Assembly: GCA_021790815.1 (NCBI GenBank)
Contig: JAJYFT010000005.1
Span: 1-57,314, forward strand
Length of the DNA stretch: 57,314 bases
From: Actinomycetes bacterium
Lineage (GTDB): Bacteria; Actinomycetota; Acidimicrobiia; Acidimicrobiales; JABEUL01
Reading direction: 5' to 3'
Part shown: one piece after another, positions 9,003-18,910 of the stretch
How the letters are laid out: each line of letters begins with the position of its first letter
Position numbering within the stretch: position 1 is the stretch's first letter
Position numbers and translations under genes: made by a program
Notes under the pieces: generated by a model
Seen by the model: only the letters and a program-made list of their open reading frames with translations
Database searches by the model: none
Told to the model about the DNA's origin: nothing

Positions 9003-10622
9003 TTGCAGAGTTATTTGGACAGAAATAAAGACTCACTGCGTAGTGTTGGAAAACTACCAAGAAGACGAGCAAATTCAGTCTTATTCGTTTACTCTCCCTT
9101 GGCAATTGTTTTAGTCGTAATTGTTGTACTGGTCGCAGTTTTTCCCTCAAAAGCAAAAAGTAGTTCGGAGTTTACTATTGGAAATGCAAAATTAGGAATG
9201 TACTTCGCTGAAAAACCCGGGTACACTGTAGCTGGTGTTAAATGTGCTCCAAATATCAGACAAGTTCCATGGTCAAAATATGCACCCTACTGTGAACCAA
9301 AATGGACTGGAAATAACGGGGGTACAACATCATTTGGAGTCACTAAATCAACAATAACTATCACTTATCGTGAACCTGCAAGTTCACTTTCAGGATTAGC
9401 GGCTTTATTTTTTCCTCCCCAGTTAATTGGAACTGAAGCACAGGCTCTTCAAACAATGCAGACTTACATTGATCTCTTTAACAAAAGTTACGAGCTTTAT
9501 GGTCGTCGGGTCGTACTTAAAACCTTCGTTGGTAAAGGTGATGAGCTTAGTGAACTTCAAGGACAAGATTTAGAGCAAGCACAACAAGATTCTCTATCTG
9601 CCAAACAACTAGGTGCTTTTGCTGATATAAGTTTGCTCGCCTCTACCCAAATCTATGACCAAGACCTTGCTGACCAAGATATTATTGCAATCGGTGCTTT
9701 AGCACAGCCTCAAAGTTGGTTTCAATCGTACGCACCCTATGAATATTCACCAACTTCAACTTGTGATCAAGGTGCTAAAGTTGTGGCAACTGTTATAGGA
9801 AGAGAGATGGCTAACCTTCCAGCAATTTTTGCAGGGGATCCAAACTTTGTAAAAAGAGTTCGAAAGTTTGGGCTTATCTATCCTGAAAATCCTAATTACG
9901 CGGGTTGTGCTCTTGAACTAGCCAAAATTCTCAGTACCCAGTACAATTCACCAATGACTAGAGAAGTCGGGTACACAATTAATATTGCCCAGGCAACCAC
10001 ACAAGCAACTAACATAGTTGCTCAAATGAAATCACGAGGGGTAACTTCAGTAATATGTGCTTGCGATCCTCTTTTTCCAATTTTTCTTGCAAGTACAGCG
10101 ACTCAACAAAACTACAATCCTGAGTGGTTGGCACTTGACTTTGGTGACATATTCAGTCAAAAAGTTACGCCACAGAGTCAATGGGCACACGAAATAAGCG
10201 GTGGAATTGTCATGCCGCCAAATAAAGATGAAGAAGCTTACAAAGCCTACAAACTAGAAGACCCAACCGGAACTCCAAGCCCTGAGTTTTACGATATTTA
10301 TCAACCACTCTTAGAGTTTTTTGCAGGGCTCCAGGCTGCAGGTCCAGACCTCACTCCTTACACCTTTGAACATGGTATATTTAGTCTTCCACCGTCTCTT
10401 CCAAATGGAGACTACGGTGCATGGCAGTATGGAAATAATGTGTTTAATCCTCCAGCGGACTTTGGCATCCTGCGATGGGATCCAAATCTTGTGAGTCCTT
10501 CGGACGGATTAAAAGGAACAATGATTGCATGTGACAATGGTAAACGTTTTCCATTCTCAACTTCGGGAGCTAATCAACTTCCATTTCATAAGCAAATTAA
10601 TTGTCCGAGTGTGCAAGGATGA
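9003..10622 (+). CDS. Branched-chain amino acid-type ABC solute-binding protein
   Basis: A membrane-anchored periplasmic-binding protein type I (Peripla_BP_6/LivJ-like) of 539 aa, starting at TTG. The N-terminal segment (about residues 28-47) is a transmembrane or signal anchor without a lipobox. The next region, RQVPWSKYAPYCEPKW followed by TGNNGGTTS, is shared with the paralogue at 15770-17404. It ends in an ATGA overlap with the fused transporter gene, so it is the dedicated ligand receptor of that transporter. The substrate may be an amino acid, amide, urea or an aromatic acid; the sequence does not decide. Confidence 0.85.
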   Translation: MQSYLDRNKDSLRSVGKLPRRRANSVLFVYSPLAIVLVVIVVLVAVFPSKAKSSSEFTIGNAKLGMYFAEKPGYTVAGVKCAPNIRQVPWSKYAPYCEPKWTGNNGGTTSFGVTKSTITITYREPASSLSGLAALFFPPQLIGTEAQALQTMQTYIDLFNKSYELYGRRVVLKTFVGKGDELSELQGQDLEQAQQDSLSAKQLGAFADISLLASTQIYDQDLADQDIIAIGALAQPQSWFQSYAPYEYSPTSTCDQGAKVVATVIGREMANLPAIFAGDPNFVKRVRKFGLIYPENPNYAGCALELAKILSTQYNSPMTREVGYTINIAQATTQATNIVAQMKSRGVTSVICACDPLFPIFLASTATQQNYNPEWLALDFGDIFSQKVTPQSQWAHEISGGIVMPPNKDEEAYKAYKLEDPTGTPSPEFYDIYQPLLEFFAGLQAAGPDLTPYTFEHGIFSLPPSLPNGDYGAWQYGNNVFNPPADFGILRWDPNLVSPSDGLKGTMIACDNGKRFPFSTSGANQLPFHKQINCPSVQG

Positions 10623-13600
10623 AACAACTTTTAAAAGATCAGCCAGCTTATAGGTGGTTAACTGCCTTTATAGTTCTCATTGTTCTTTGGTTAGTTCTCA
10701 GAGAAGCAATGCCAAGTGGGATGCCTAACGGAATTATTTTCTTTGGAGCCGTCCAAGGTGGTCTGTACTCATTGACTGCAATTGGCTTAGTGCTGCTATA
10801 CCGCTCACAAAAAATTGTTAACTTTTCTCAAAGCGCAATAGGCGGGATTGCGGTGAGTGTTGCAGTCGTACTAGTCGATAAGTGGCACGTATCATTCTGG
10901 ATTGCCTTGATTGTCGGACTAATTTCATCTGTCATAACTGGAGCAGTTGTAGAAATCTTGATCATAAGGAGGTTTTCAAATGCTCCTCGATTAATACTAA
11001 CCGTTGCAACCTTAGGAATTGCACAAGTTATCGGTGCACTTGGAGTTGCGATACCTTCCATGTTCAACCAACAATCTTTGATCTCTTTTCAAACACCTTT
11101 TACCCTAAAATTCACCATTATGCCGCTTCTTTTTACTGGAGACCACATTGTAGCGATTTCTTCAGTAGTAATTTGTCTTGCACTAGTTTGGTGGTTTCTA
11201 GATCGAACAAGGACAGGGATTGCAATTAGAGCCGCAGCTGACTCTAGAGACAGAGCTCGGTTATTAGGAATACCAGTGAAGAGACTTTCACTAATAACTT
11301 GGATGGTTGCAGCAGGACTATCCGGAGTTGCCGCGATGGTCTCAGCCCCACCAGATATGGGGAATCCACCCGATCTGGCAATTGCAGCGGGTCCAATTGT
11401 CCTATTGGCTCCTTTAGCGGCAGCAGTTTTAGGGAGAATGGAGTCTCTCCCCATCACTGCTTTGGCAGGAATTCTACTTGGGGTTTTTCAACAAACGGTT
11501 TTTTGGTCGTTCCCTCACTCAACCGTAGTCGACGTTGGTTTTTTCGTTATAATTATTGTTTCACTTCTTGTACAACCTCCACCTCATAAAAGAGGTGACT
11601 TCTCTGGACCTGGAAGTTTTGTCACAATACGTGAAGTTAGACCGCTTTCTAAAGAACTTTCAAAACTGTTTGAAGTCAGACTTCTTAAATTTGGGCTACC
11701 AATCCTGATTCTTGGTGCAGCAATAATTATCCCCCTCCATTTAAGTCAAGTTGACGTCTTGCCATTTGCATACATTGCAATATATGGCATCGTCGCAGTC
11801 TCACTCGTGATACTGGCTGGATGGTCTGGGCAGATCAGTTTAGGGCAGTTTGGTTTTGCGGGCGTTGGAGCTGCTGTAACCGCAGGATTTACAGTTCATC
11901 TTCAGACTGATCTCTTCGTTTCTCTTTTTCTTTCGGCTACATTTGGTGCTCTGACCGCAATGGTTGTTGGTATTCCTGCACTTAGAATAAGCGGTCTATT
12001 CCTAGCGGTAGCGACGATGGCTTTTGCTGTACCAGTTAATACTTATTTACTAAATGCTACTGAATTTCCTTGGCTCAACCCTGCCCACATCAATCCTCCT
12101 TATCTTTTTGGTCATTTTAATCTTCAAGATATACACGTAATATACGAATTTTCAATTATTACACTTGCTGTCTGCGTAATCGCCACCTTTAACCTGCGTC
12201 GCGGAAGAACAGGCCGTGCTTTAATTGCATTGCGCGAAAACCAACCCTCAGCTGAAGCTTACGGAATTAACCCCCTGCTAGCAAGACTTGGATCATTTGC
12301 AGTATCAGGAGCAATTGCTGGCATTGCTGGAGCTCTACTTGTGATACTTCAGCAAGGAACTAGTTTCTCAGGTTTTGACCCTGAACTATCAATTAGCGTA
12401 TTTACAATTGTGGTAATTGGGGGCCTTGGATCACTTTCTGGAGCATTGTTTGGAGCTATATACGTTGGTTTAGCAAGCTACGAACTAAGTGGAGCAGGTC
12501 AGCTCCTCGCAACAGGAGCGGGGCTTTTGCTTTTGCTAATGTTTCTTCCGGAAGGTCTGGGCGGCATAATCTACCGCCTGAGAGATTTGCTGATGAAGAA
12601 AATTGCAAAGTTACACAAAATTGAAGTTCCAAACATACTTGAGCACGCAGCTTTCCACTCTATCGAAGAGAATGCAGCAACAAGTTCCTCTTTTAATGCA
12701 AGTCAAATTAATCCTGTTGAAATTAACACAACTCAAAACCAGACATCTAAAACTAACATGCAAGCTGATATTAGCCAACATGCAACTACACTTGAAGAAA
12801 CTGAGATGGACATTGTTTATGAAACTCAGCATGCGGTAACGACATCCAGATCAAATTCAAATGCACTAATCTCAATAAATGGTGTCGATGCTTCCTACAG
12901 CCAAGTACAGGTACTGTTTGGAGTAAATATTGAGGTTGAAGAGAACTCGGTTAAAGCAATTTTAGGAACAAATGGAGCCGGCAAATCGACAATTCTTAGA
13001 GTTATTTCTGGGCTTATGAAACCTTCACATGGATCGATTACATACTCAGGGAAAGACGTCACCTCTCTCTCCCCAGAAGACAGAGTGAAACTTGGCCTTG
13101 TAACCGTTCCAGGTGGGCGAGGAATCTTCGCATCTCTTAGCGTGGAAGAGAACTTAAAGATGGCGATGTGGACCGTCAAAGACGACAATGAATTTATTGA
13201 TTTAACGATTAACAATATTTATAAGCTATTTCCTGTTCTCAAAGACAGATTGAAATCAAAAGCATGGATGCTCTCTGGTGGGGAGCAACAGATGCTGACT
13301 TTAAGTCAGTCACTTCTTTGCAAACCAAAAGTTCTCTTAATCGATGAGCTCTCACTTGGACTTTCACCATTAATCGTAAGTCAGCTATTGGATGCTGTGC
13401 GGGAGATGATCGCGAATGGAATCACTATAGTTGTAGTTGAACAGTCTATTAACGTAGCATCTTCAATAGCCCACAACTCTGTTTTTCTCGAAAGAGGGCA
13501 GGTTCGATTTGACGGCGATACTTCGGATCTTCTAACTCGAGAAGACCTCCTGAGATCAATATTTTTGAAACCTACAATAAATTCAGACGAACCATTTGAA

Positions 13601-14434
13601 GCTCCACCTGGTTTCATCCAAGGACCTCTAAAAGAAGCTCGATTTGAGATTTTAAGGGTATCAAAAAGATTTGGTGGTGTAGCTGCGATAGAAGAAGTTT
13701 CACTTCAAGTCATGCCTGGAGAAATTCACGGCATTATAGGGTCAAATGGAGCTGGGAAAACGACTCTTTTTGACTTGTGCTCAGGGTTCACACTTACAGA
13801 TCACGGCAACATTTATCTCGATGGAACTGATATTACTCATTTCAGCCCTTCAAAGAGAGCGCACAATGGCATAGGGCGAGTTTTCCAACATGCTGGACTG
13901 TTTCCCGCCTTAACGGTTAAAGAGACGCTAGCGTGTGCTTACGAACGGTTCATATACCCACGTGATCCAATTTCAAACATGTGCAGACTTCCACAGGTAG
14001 TGATGAATGAAAAGTTGATCAAAGAAAACACTGACTATCTTTTGGAACTTCTCCATTTAGAAAGATTTAGGGATTCGTTTATCTCTGAACTGTCAACTGG
14101 CACGAGAAGAATTGTTGAGCTTGCGTGTGCACTAGCTCATCGACCTTTAGTGCTTCTTCTGGATGAACCTTCGAGTGGTCTAGCTCAAAAAGAGTCCGAG
14201 TCACTTGGTAGTCTGTTAAATGACATTAGAAACCAAACCGGTGCATCCTTGCTCGTCATTGAACACGATGTACCTCTCGTATCTTCTATTTCCGACACAA
14301 TGACTTGTCTGCACCTAGGTGAAGTTCTCACTTCGGGAAAGCCAGGCGAGGTTTTAAGTAATGAATCCGTAGTCGCATCGTATCTTGGGACAGATAACAC
14401 GGCAATCTTTCGCTCAAACGCTGGATCAAATTAA
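10619..14434 (+). CDS. Four-domain fused LivH-LivM-LivF-LivG ABC transporter
   Basis: One reading frame of about 1271 aa carries a whole branched-chain-type ABC importer core. Residues ~1-345 are a LivH-type permease and ~350-655 a LivM-type permease. A polar Ser/Thr/Asn-rich linker (~660-745) follows. Residues ~750-990 are a LivF-like ATPase (Walker A GTNGAGKST, signature LSGGEQQ, Walker B LLIDE) and ~1005-1265 a LivG-like ATPase (GSNGAGKTT, signature LSTGTRR, LLLDEP). The ORF-track TTG at 10601 is less likely than the ATG at 10619, which overlaps the binding-protein stop as ATGA. Usually these are four separate genes. All key ATPase motifs are present, so the fusion looks functional. Confidence 0.9.
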   Translation: MKQLLKDQPAYRWLTAFIVLIVLWLVLREAMPSGMPNGIIFFGAVQGGLYSLTAIGLVLLYRSQKIVNFSQSAIGGIAVSVAVVLVDKWHVSFWIALIVGLISSVITGAVVEILIIRRFSNAPRLILTVATLGIAQVIGALGVAIPSMFNQQSLISFQTPFTLKFTIMPLLFTGDHIVAISSVVICLALVWWFLDRTRTGIAIRAAADSRDRARLLGIPVKRLSLITWMVAAGLSGVAAMVSAPPDMGNPPDLAIAAGPIVLLAPLAAAVLGRMESLPITALAGILLGVFQQTVFWSFPHSTVVDVGFFVIIIVSLLVQPPPHKRGDFSGPGSFVTIREVRPLSKELSKLFEVRLLKFGLPILILGAAIIIPLHLSQVDVLPFAYIAIYGIVAVSLVILAGWSGQISLGQFGFAGVGAAVTAGFTVHLQTDLFVSLFLSATFGALTAMVVGIPALRISGLFLAVATMAFAVPVNTYLLNATEFPWLNPAHINPPYLFGHFNLQDIHVIYEFSIITLAVCVIATFNLRRGRTGRALIALRENQPSAEAYGINPLLARLGSFAVSGAIAGIAGALLVILQQGTSFSGFDPELSISVFTIVVIGGLGSLSGALFGAIYVGLASYELSGAGQLLATGAGLLLLLMFLPEGLGGIIYRLRDLLMKKIAKLHKIEVPNILEHAAFHSIEENAATSSSFNASQINPVEINTTQNQTSKTNMQADISQHATTLEETEMDIVYETQHAVTTSRSNSNALISINGVDASYSQVQVLFGVNIEVEENSVKAILGTNGAGKSTILRVISGLMKPSHGSITYSGKDVTSLSPEDRVKLGLVTVPGGRGIFASLSVEENLKMAMWTVKDDNEFIDLTINNIYKLFPVLKDRLKSKAWMLSGGEQQMLTLSQSLLCKPKVLLIDELSLGLSPLIVSQLLDAVREMIANGITIVVVEQSINVASSIAHNSVFLERGQVRFDGDTSDLLTREDLLRSIFLKPTINSDEPFEAPPGFIQGPLKEARFEILRVSKRFGGVAAIEEVSLQVMPGEIHGIIGSNGAGKTTLFDLCSGFTLTDHGNIYLDGTDITHFSPSKRAHNGIGRVFQHAGLFPALTVKETLACAYERFIYPRDPISNMCRLPQVVMNEKLIKENTDYLLELLHLERFRDSFISELSTGTRRIVELACALAHRPLVLLLDEPSSGLAQKESESLGSLLNDIRNQTGASLLVIEHDVPLVSSISDTMTCLHLGEVLTSGKPGEVLSNESVVASYLGTDNTAIFRSNAGSN

Positions 14435-14586
14435 CTAAATTTGATTTCAGCTAGAATTATGACTTAAGTTCAACAGTATCTGTCTGTTTATAGGTAATGT
14501 AGTATTGATCATTGTTTACATCTCGACGAATGATAATTGAAATCATATGAACGTTTCCCTAATTTTTGATTTAAGACTATAATTTT

Positions 14587-15468
14587 ATGCTTATTGTCGT
14601 TCCAACAAGTATATTTGCTGCATTTTGTTTCGCAGTCGCTGCAGTGATTCAACAGTATCGAGCTTCAAGTGAGCCAGATAGTTTAAACTTACACCCGAAC
14701 CTGATCGTAAAGTTAGCAAAGCAGCCAGTTTGGCTTTTGGGAATCGTTGCAAGCATTGCAGGATTTGGATTTCAAGCTGTTGCACTATGGAAGGGTTCCC
14801 TAACTACCGTGCAGCCTCTGCTAGTTCTAGGTCTCGTTTTTGCAATTCCACTTTCAAAAGCGACAATTTACAAGAAATTACCAAATGTTCGTGAATGGCT
14901 AGCAACATTTCTAGTTACTGGTGGGATAGTTTGGTTCTTAATAGTCGCCAAGGCTAAAGGTGGGAATCCTACTGCTTCAACAAAGGACTGGATTTCTACA
15001 ATTTTTATTGTTTTTCTAATTGCAATTTTTATAATATTTCTATCGCGCTTTCAAAATCCAGCTGGAAGATCAATAATGCAGGCAACAGCTGCAGGAATAG
15101 TAAACGGCCTAGCTGCAGCTTTTACAAAAGGTGTAGCCCATAACGTGGGAATACTATTCCAAGGAAAGCACTCCTACGTGTTCATTGTGACCCATGCAAT
15201 ATTTGAGTGGCAGCTATTCGCGCTTCTAATTGATTACTTTTTGGTACTTCTGCTTGTCCAAAGTGCATTTCAAGGCATTCAGATTGGTTGGTCACTTCCA
15301 GCTCTCACGGTTGCTAATCCATTTGCAAGTTTAACTATTGGTATCGTTGCTTTTCACGAAAGTATTGGTCTTAATGCGCTTTCAATCGGACTAGAAATTA
15401 TTGGTATTGTAACAATGCTCATTGGGATGATAGTTTTAGCGATGCTTCCGCCGAATACTAAGGCTTAA
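14587..15468 (+). CDS. DMT-superfamily (EamA-like) membrane transporter
   Basis: The 293-aa protein consists almost wholly of hydrophobic helices (about nine to ten), in two halves like DMT/EamA or NIPA-type permeases. Features are an N-terminal AAVIQQYRASSEP segment, a central polar break near residue 130 and a C-terminal ALTVANPFASLTIG helix. It is probably an exporter or metal/metabolite transporter in the plasma membrane; the substrate is unknown. It stands alone, about 150 bp after the ABC transporter. Confidence 0.7.
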   Translation: MLIVVPTSIFAAFCFAVAAVIQQYRASSEPDSLNLHPNLIVKLAKQPVWLLGIVASIAGFGFQAVALWKGSLTTVQPLLVLGLVFAIPLSKATIYKKLPNVREWLATFLVTGGIVWFLIVAKAKGGNPTASTKDWISTIFIVFLIAIFIIFLSRFQNPAGRSIMQATAAGIVNGLAAAFTKGVAHNVGILFQGKHSYVFIVTHAIFEWQLFALLIDYFLVLLLVQSAFQGIQIGWSLPALTVANPFASLTIGIVAFHESIGLNALSIGLEIIGIVTMLIGMIVLAMLPPNTKA

Positions 15469-15769
15469 CTAACTTTTAAATTAAAATTGAGAGATGACAG
15501 TAGTTGTCTCAGCAAACCACATTAAAAGTGTTTGAATAAACTAATCAAAGCTCAGTAACGTGTTCATCCAAAAGTTAGATAATCTGGTTTAACATTTAAA
15601 TCAATTTAAGCTTCAAGATACGATAAAAGTTTAGCTGAAAGAATGCAAGAACTTCTTGGTAGTTGCACTGACCTACTCTTGGCTTAAGAGCACTGTACTA
15701 ATTAGAATTACTTCTGATTGAACTTGCCCTGGTTGAACTACTTCCAAATGATCAATCGTAGTGTGACAT
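15469..15769. other. Convergent intergenic spacer
   Basis: Between the DMT transporter and the minus-strand binding protein. AT-rich; no gene, strong terminator or RNA recognised. Confidence 0.4.
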
Positions 15770-17404
15770 CTATTTATTAGCGTTTTGGAAACAGTTTAAA
15801 GGTTGACCAACTGGCAAAGTTGGGGCAAAATTAAAGCTGTACTCTTTCCCTCCATTACAAGGTTCAATGGCCCCTGGTTTTCCATTGACTTCACTGATTG
15901 TATTTGCGGCGTAGTAATCAATCTGAAAACTTGCAGCTGGTGAAAATGTACCTTGGCTAAAGTCCCACTTTCCAAACTCTCCACCTGGGAGTGATGTCGG
16001 GAGTGAGTCAAGTCCTTCTTTAAACGTCTGCGGATTTAGATCAGGTCCTGCCGCTTGCAACGCATCAAATAACATTAACATGTTTGCGTAAATTAGTGGG
16101 TATACAGGCTCTAGTTGAGTTGTAGATGTTGCTCCCATCTTATAGACATTATATGCCTCAATGTCTTGCTTTGGAGGAGTTGGTCGTGAAACGATAATCG
16201 TATGATCCATCTCTTTTTGATCCATCCCTTGCAAGAAGGCATCTATGCCTCCAGTTGGGGCACCAGTTGCTTCAGCATACCATTGTGGATAGAAGTGGTT
16301 TTGGTCTGCAAATGAAGTAAATAACTTTGGTGTGACTGGGTCACAAGCAGCACATACTACAGTATTAACGCCGTTTTCTTTGAACTGAGCTAGTATGCTC
16401 TCTTCTTGTTGGGTCAAAGTATTGAAATCAAGTGCCACTTCTTTCACAACTGCCGGGACAACATTGTACTTTGATTTTAGAAGAGTTAGCATATTGTCGG
16501 CACACTCTTGGGTTGAGCTACCCTGGGGAAATATAATTCCGAGTTTTGCAGTCTCATGAATAAATCTGGCATCTCCTGCATACATTGCAGGTTGATTAGC
16601 TATTGCCTTCCCGATTACAGCTGCATCTGCTTGCGCTGAGGTGTCACAACTTGGATAGGGTGAATACACATATGGGGAATAAGTTTGGTAGTAAGAATTG
16701 GGGAGAAAACCAAGGTTAAAAGCAACTACCTTGTTGTCTGCCAAGTACTGATCATAGATAGAAGTTGAGTCGATCATTGAAAGATCGGCAAAAGCATGGA
16801 TATTATTTGCTACGTTAATTGCATCGGCCTGTGCTTTTGCATTATTTCCAGTCAGATCTTCTTGTAAGAAGTCACTTGTGCCGTTATAAGCAACAAGCTT
16901 AACTTTCCTTCCGTATAACTCAAAGTACTTGTTAAACACATTGATATAAGCTTGCATCGTCGAAATAGCCTCTTCGTTTGTTCCAATTAGTGCAGGAGGA
17001 ATCAACGAATACGCAATCTGCAGGTCAGCTGAAGCTGCCGCTCTATAAGTAATTGTTATTGTGGTTGAAGTTACACCATTCGACGTAGCTCCACCATTGT
17101 TTCCAGTAAACTTTGGTTCACAAATTGGTGAGTAATGCGACCAACTAACTTGTCTTATGCCAGGGCCACACTGACTTCCATATACAGTTGCGCCGGGTTG
17201 ACCCAACATATTAGCTACTGGGCTTCCTGATAAGTTAAGCCCAAGGGATGCTGAACTTGCCAGCTTGGGAGTAAGATAAAACCCAACGCCAATCAGGACC
17301 ATCACAACTATAACTACAGTAATGCGTCTTGTTCCCCGCAAAGGGAAAAATGGCTGCTCTTTAACTGCCGTTTTCCCTGAGATTTCAACTTTATATCGTG
17401 CCAT
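15770..17404 (-). CDS. Orphan ABC solute-binding protein, paralogue of 9003-10622
   Basis: 544 aa, with an N-terminal membrane anchor (about residues 27-45) and the same conserved block as the upstream paralogue (RQVSWSHYSPICEPKF, TGNNGG, TITITYR). It belongs to the LivJ-like periplasmic-binding type I family. There is no permease gene on its strand nearby, so it may feed the fused transporter at 10619-14434 and widen its substrate range. The two copies are clearly diverged, an old duplication rather than a recent one. Confidence 0.82.
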   Translation of the reverse strand: MARYKVEISGKTAVKEQPFFPLRGTRRITVVIVVMVLIGVGFYLTPKLASSASLGLNLSGSPVANMLGQPGATVYGSQCGPGIRQVSWSHYSPICEPKFTGNNGGATSNGVTSTTITITYRAAASADLQIAYSLIPPALIGTNEEAISTMQAYINVFNKYFELYGRKVKLVAYNGTSDFLQEDLTGNNAKAQADAINVANNIHAFADLSMIDSTSIYDQYLADNKVVAFNLGFLPNSYYQTYSPYVYSPYPSCDTSAQADAAVIGKAIANQPAMYAGDARFIHETAKLGIIFPQGSSTQECADNMLTLLKSKYNVVPAVVKEVALDFNTLTQQEESILAQFKENGVNTVVCAACDPVTPKLFTSFADQNHFYPQWYAEATGAPTGGIDAFLQGMDQKEMDHTIIVSRPTPPKQDIEAYNVYKMGATSTTQLEPVYPLIYANMLMLFDALQAAGPDLNPQTFKEGLDSLPTSLPGGEFGKWDFSQGTFSPAASFQIDYYAANTISEVNGKPGAIEPCNGGKEYSFNFAPTLPVGQPLNCFQNANK

Positions 17405-17507
17405 AATGTGACTCCTAGTGCCTCGGTGACAACTCTAAAATAGTATCGCAAATTTTTCAAGTTTGCACGTCAAATAATCGACGCTTCCCATTTCCATGGG
17501 ATTTTTC

Positions 17508-18593
17508 CTATTCTGAAACTTTTGCTTCATTAGAAACTTTAACTAGCCTATCAAGAACTTCGAGTGCATTTCCATTGTCTATTGACTCTTTTGCTAAATC
17601 TATCCCAATCTCAATTGATTCAGCCCTATTAGCTGCATATATTGCTGCACCCGCATTTATTAAAACTACGTCTCGCTTCGGGCCTTTTTCGCCATTTAAT
17701 ATAGATCGAACAATTTCAGCATTATCTTTGGGGCTTCCACCAAGCAGATCTTCCATTTTTGCACTTTTAAAACCGTAATCAGATGGATCAATTTCAAAAT
17801 TTGTCTCTTTTACTAGTCTCTCTCCATTTTCACCGATTTGTACCTCCGACTGGAAGACAAAAGTTGGCGAAACTGTAGAAATTTCATCTAAGCCTTCTTT
17901 TGAGTGAACAATTAAAGCTTTTTTACAACCCATCTCCATGAGAACTTGTCTCATGTGGTTTGCAACATTTATATTCGAGACTCCAAGTAAGTGAAATGCT
18001 GGCCTTGCAGGATTTGATAGAGGACCCAGTAAATTAAATACTGTTGGAATTCCCAGCTCCTTTCTTACTGGTCCCACAAAACGCATCGCTGGATGAAATT
18101 TTTGAGCCAAAAAGAATCCAATGCCAACTTCATCTAAACATTTTTTGACTCCATCAGGACCCAGATCAATTGCAACACCTAAGGCTTCTAACACATCGGC
18201 TGAACCAGAATTTGAACTTGCCGCCCGATTCCCATGTTTTGCTACTTTGACACCACTTGCTGCAACAACTATTGAAGATGTTGTTGAAATGTTAAAAGTT
18301 CCAGATCTATCCCCTCCAGTTCCACAGGTGTCAAGTAAAGCCTCATTATAATCAATCGTAATTTTCTCAGCTGCATTAAGCATTGCTTTAACAAGCCCCA
18401 TTAGTTCGTGAATGGTCTCGCCTTTTGACTTAAGCGCAATTAAAAATGCTGCTATCTGAGAGTCTTTTGCTTGTCCTAAAAGCATCTGAGACATAATTGC
18501 CTCAGACTCATCCTCTGAAAGGTCGATATTATCGAGAATTCGAGAGATAAAGTAAGACCATCCTTCAAAGGTAGTTTTTGGAATGGGCTCCAC
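17508..18593 (-). CDS. trpD: Anthranilate phosphoribosyltransferase
   Basis: Transfers phosphoribosyl from PRPP to anthranilate in tryptophan synthesis. The diagnostic motifs are CGTGGDRSGTFNIST (PRPP/Mg binding) and KHGNRAASSNSGSADVLE. Length (~361 aa) fits the family. The ORF track begins at a GTG at 18614, but an AGGAG Shine-Dalgarno lies inside that extension, ten bases before a second GTG at 18593, which I take as the start. No other trp gene is in the window, so the pathway is dispersed. Confidence 0.93.
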   Translation of the reverse strand: MEPIPKTTFEGWSYFISRILDNIDLSEDESEAIMSQMLLGQAKDSQIAAFLIALKSKGETIHELMGLVKAMLNAAEKITIDYNEALLDTCGTGGDRSGTFNISTTSSIVVAASGVKVAKHGNRAASSNSGSADVLEALGVAIDLGPDGVKKCLDEVGIGFFLAQKFHPAMRFVGPVRKELGIPTVFNLLGPLSNPARPAFHLLGVSNINVANHMRQVLMEMGCKKALIVHSKEGLDEISTVSPTFVFQSEVQIGENGERLVKETNFEIDPSDYGFKSAKMEDLLGGSPKDNAEIVRSILNGEKGPKRDVVLINAGAAIYAANRAESIEIGIDLAKESIDNGNALEVLDRLVKVSNEAKVSE

Positions 18594-18910
18594 TAAAATT
18601 TGTCTCCTATCCACACTCTACCGTACTTGAATTCCTCTGTTCTTGACATCCTTAATAGTGTATCCGTTAACCGCCCTAAAGTTATGAGGTCAGTTACCAA
18701 TGGTCCAGTGGCCAATGTTCCAGTTCCGGAATTCCTGCTACTAGTGTTCCAGATTGCAAGAGTCGACGAGTCGAAACGAAACGGATTGTGTGTCAGGTTT
18801 ATACGAATTTAAGTTAAAGCCAGCATTTTGATTAGTGCTATTTAAAACAATCTTTCCAATTTCAGTTAAAAGATTTAGTTCAATTCTTGATTTCAGTCTT
18901 CTTTGAGACG
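18594..18910. other. Intergenic spacer with short GTTCCAG-like repeats
   Basis: Contains the trpD SD and, near 18690-18760, three imperfect direct repeats of an AATGTTCCAG-like element. The short ORFs on both strands overlap each other and have no recognisable product. Confidence 0.35.

Noticed and set aside
10882-11589. Several ORFs of 96-122 aa inside the fused transporter gene
   Set aside because: Shadow frames of a well-supported permease; composition is Ser/Cys/Arg rich without structure.
12680-12860. A gene boundary within the fused transporter (two proteins read through)
   Set aside because: The linker is open in a single frame, with no stop, and no SD-start pair was obvious before the first ATPase domain.
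17486-17506. TCCCAT-TTCC-ATGGGA followed by TTTTT, a possible terminator
   Set aside because: The T-run is on the plus strand, where no gene ends; the flanking genes are both on the minus strand, and the stem is only 6 bp.
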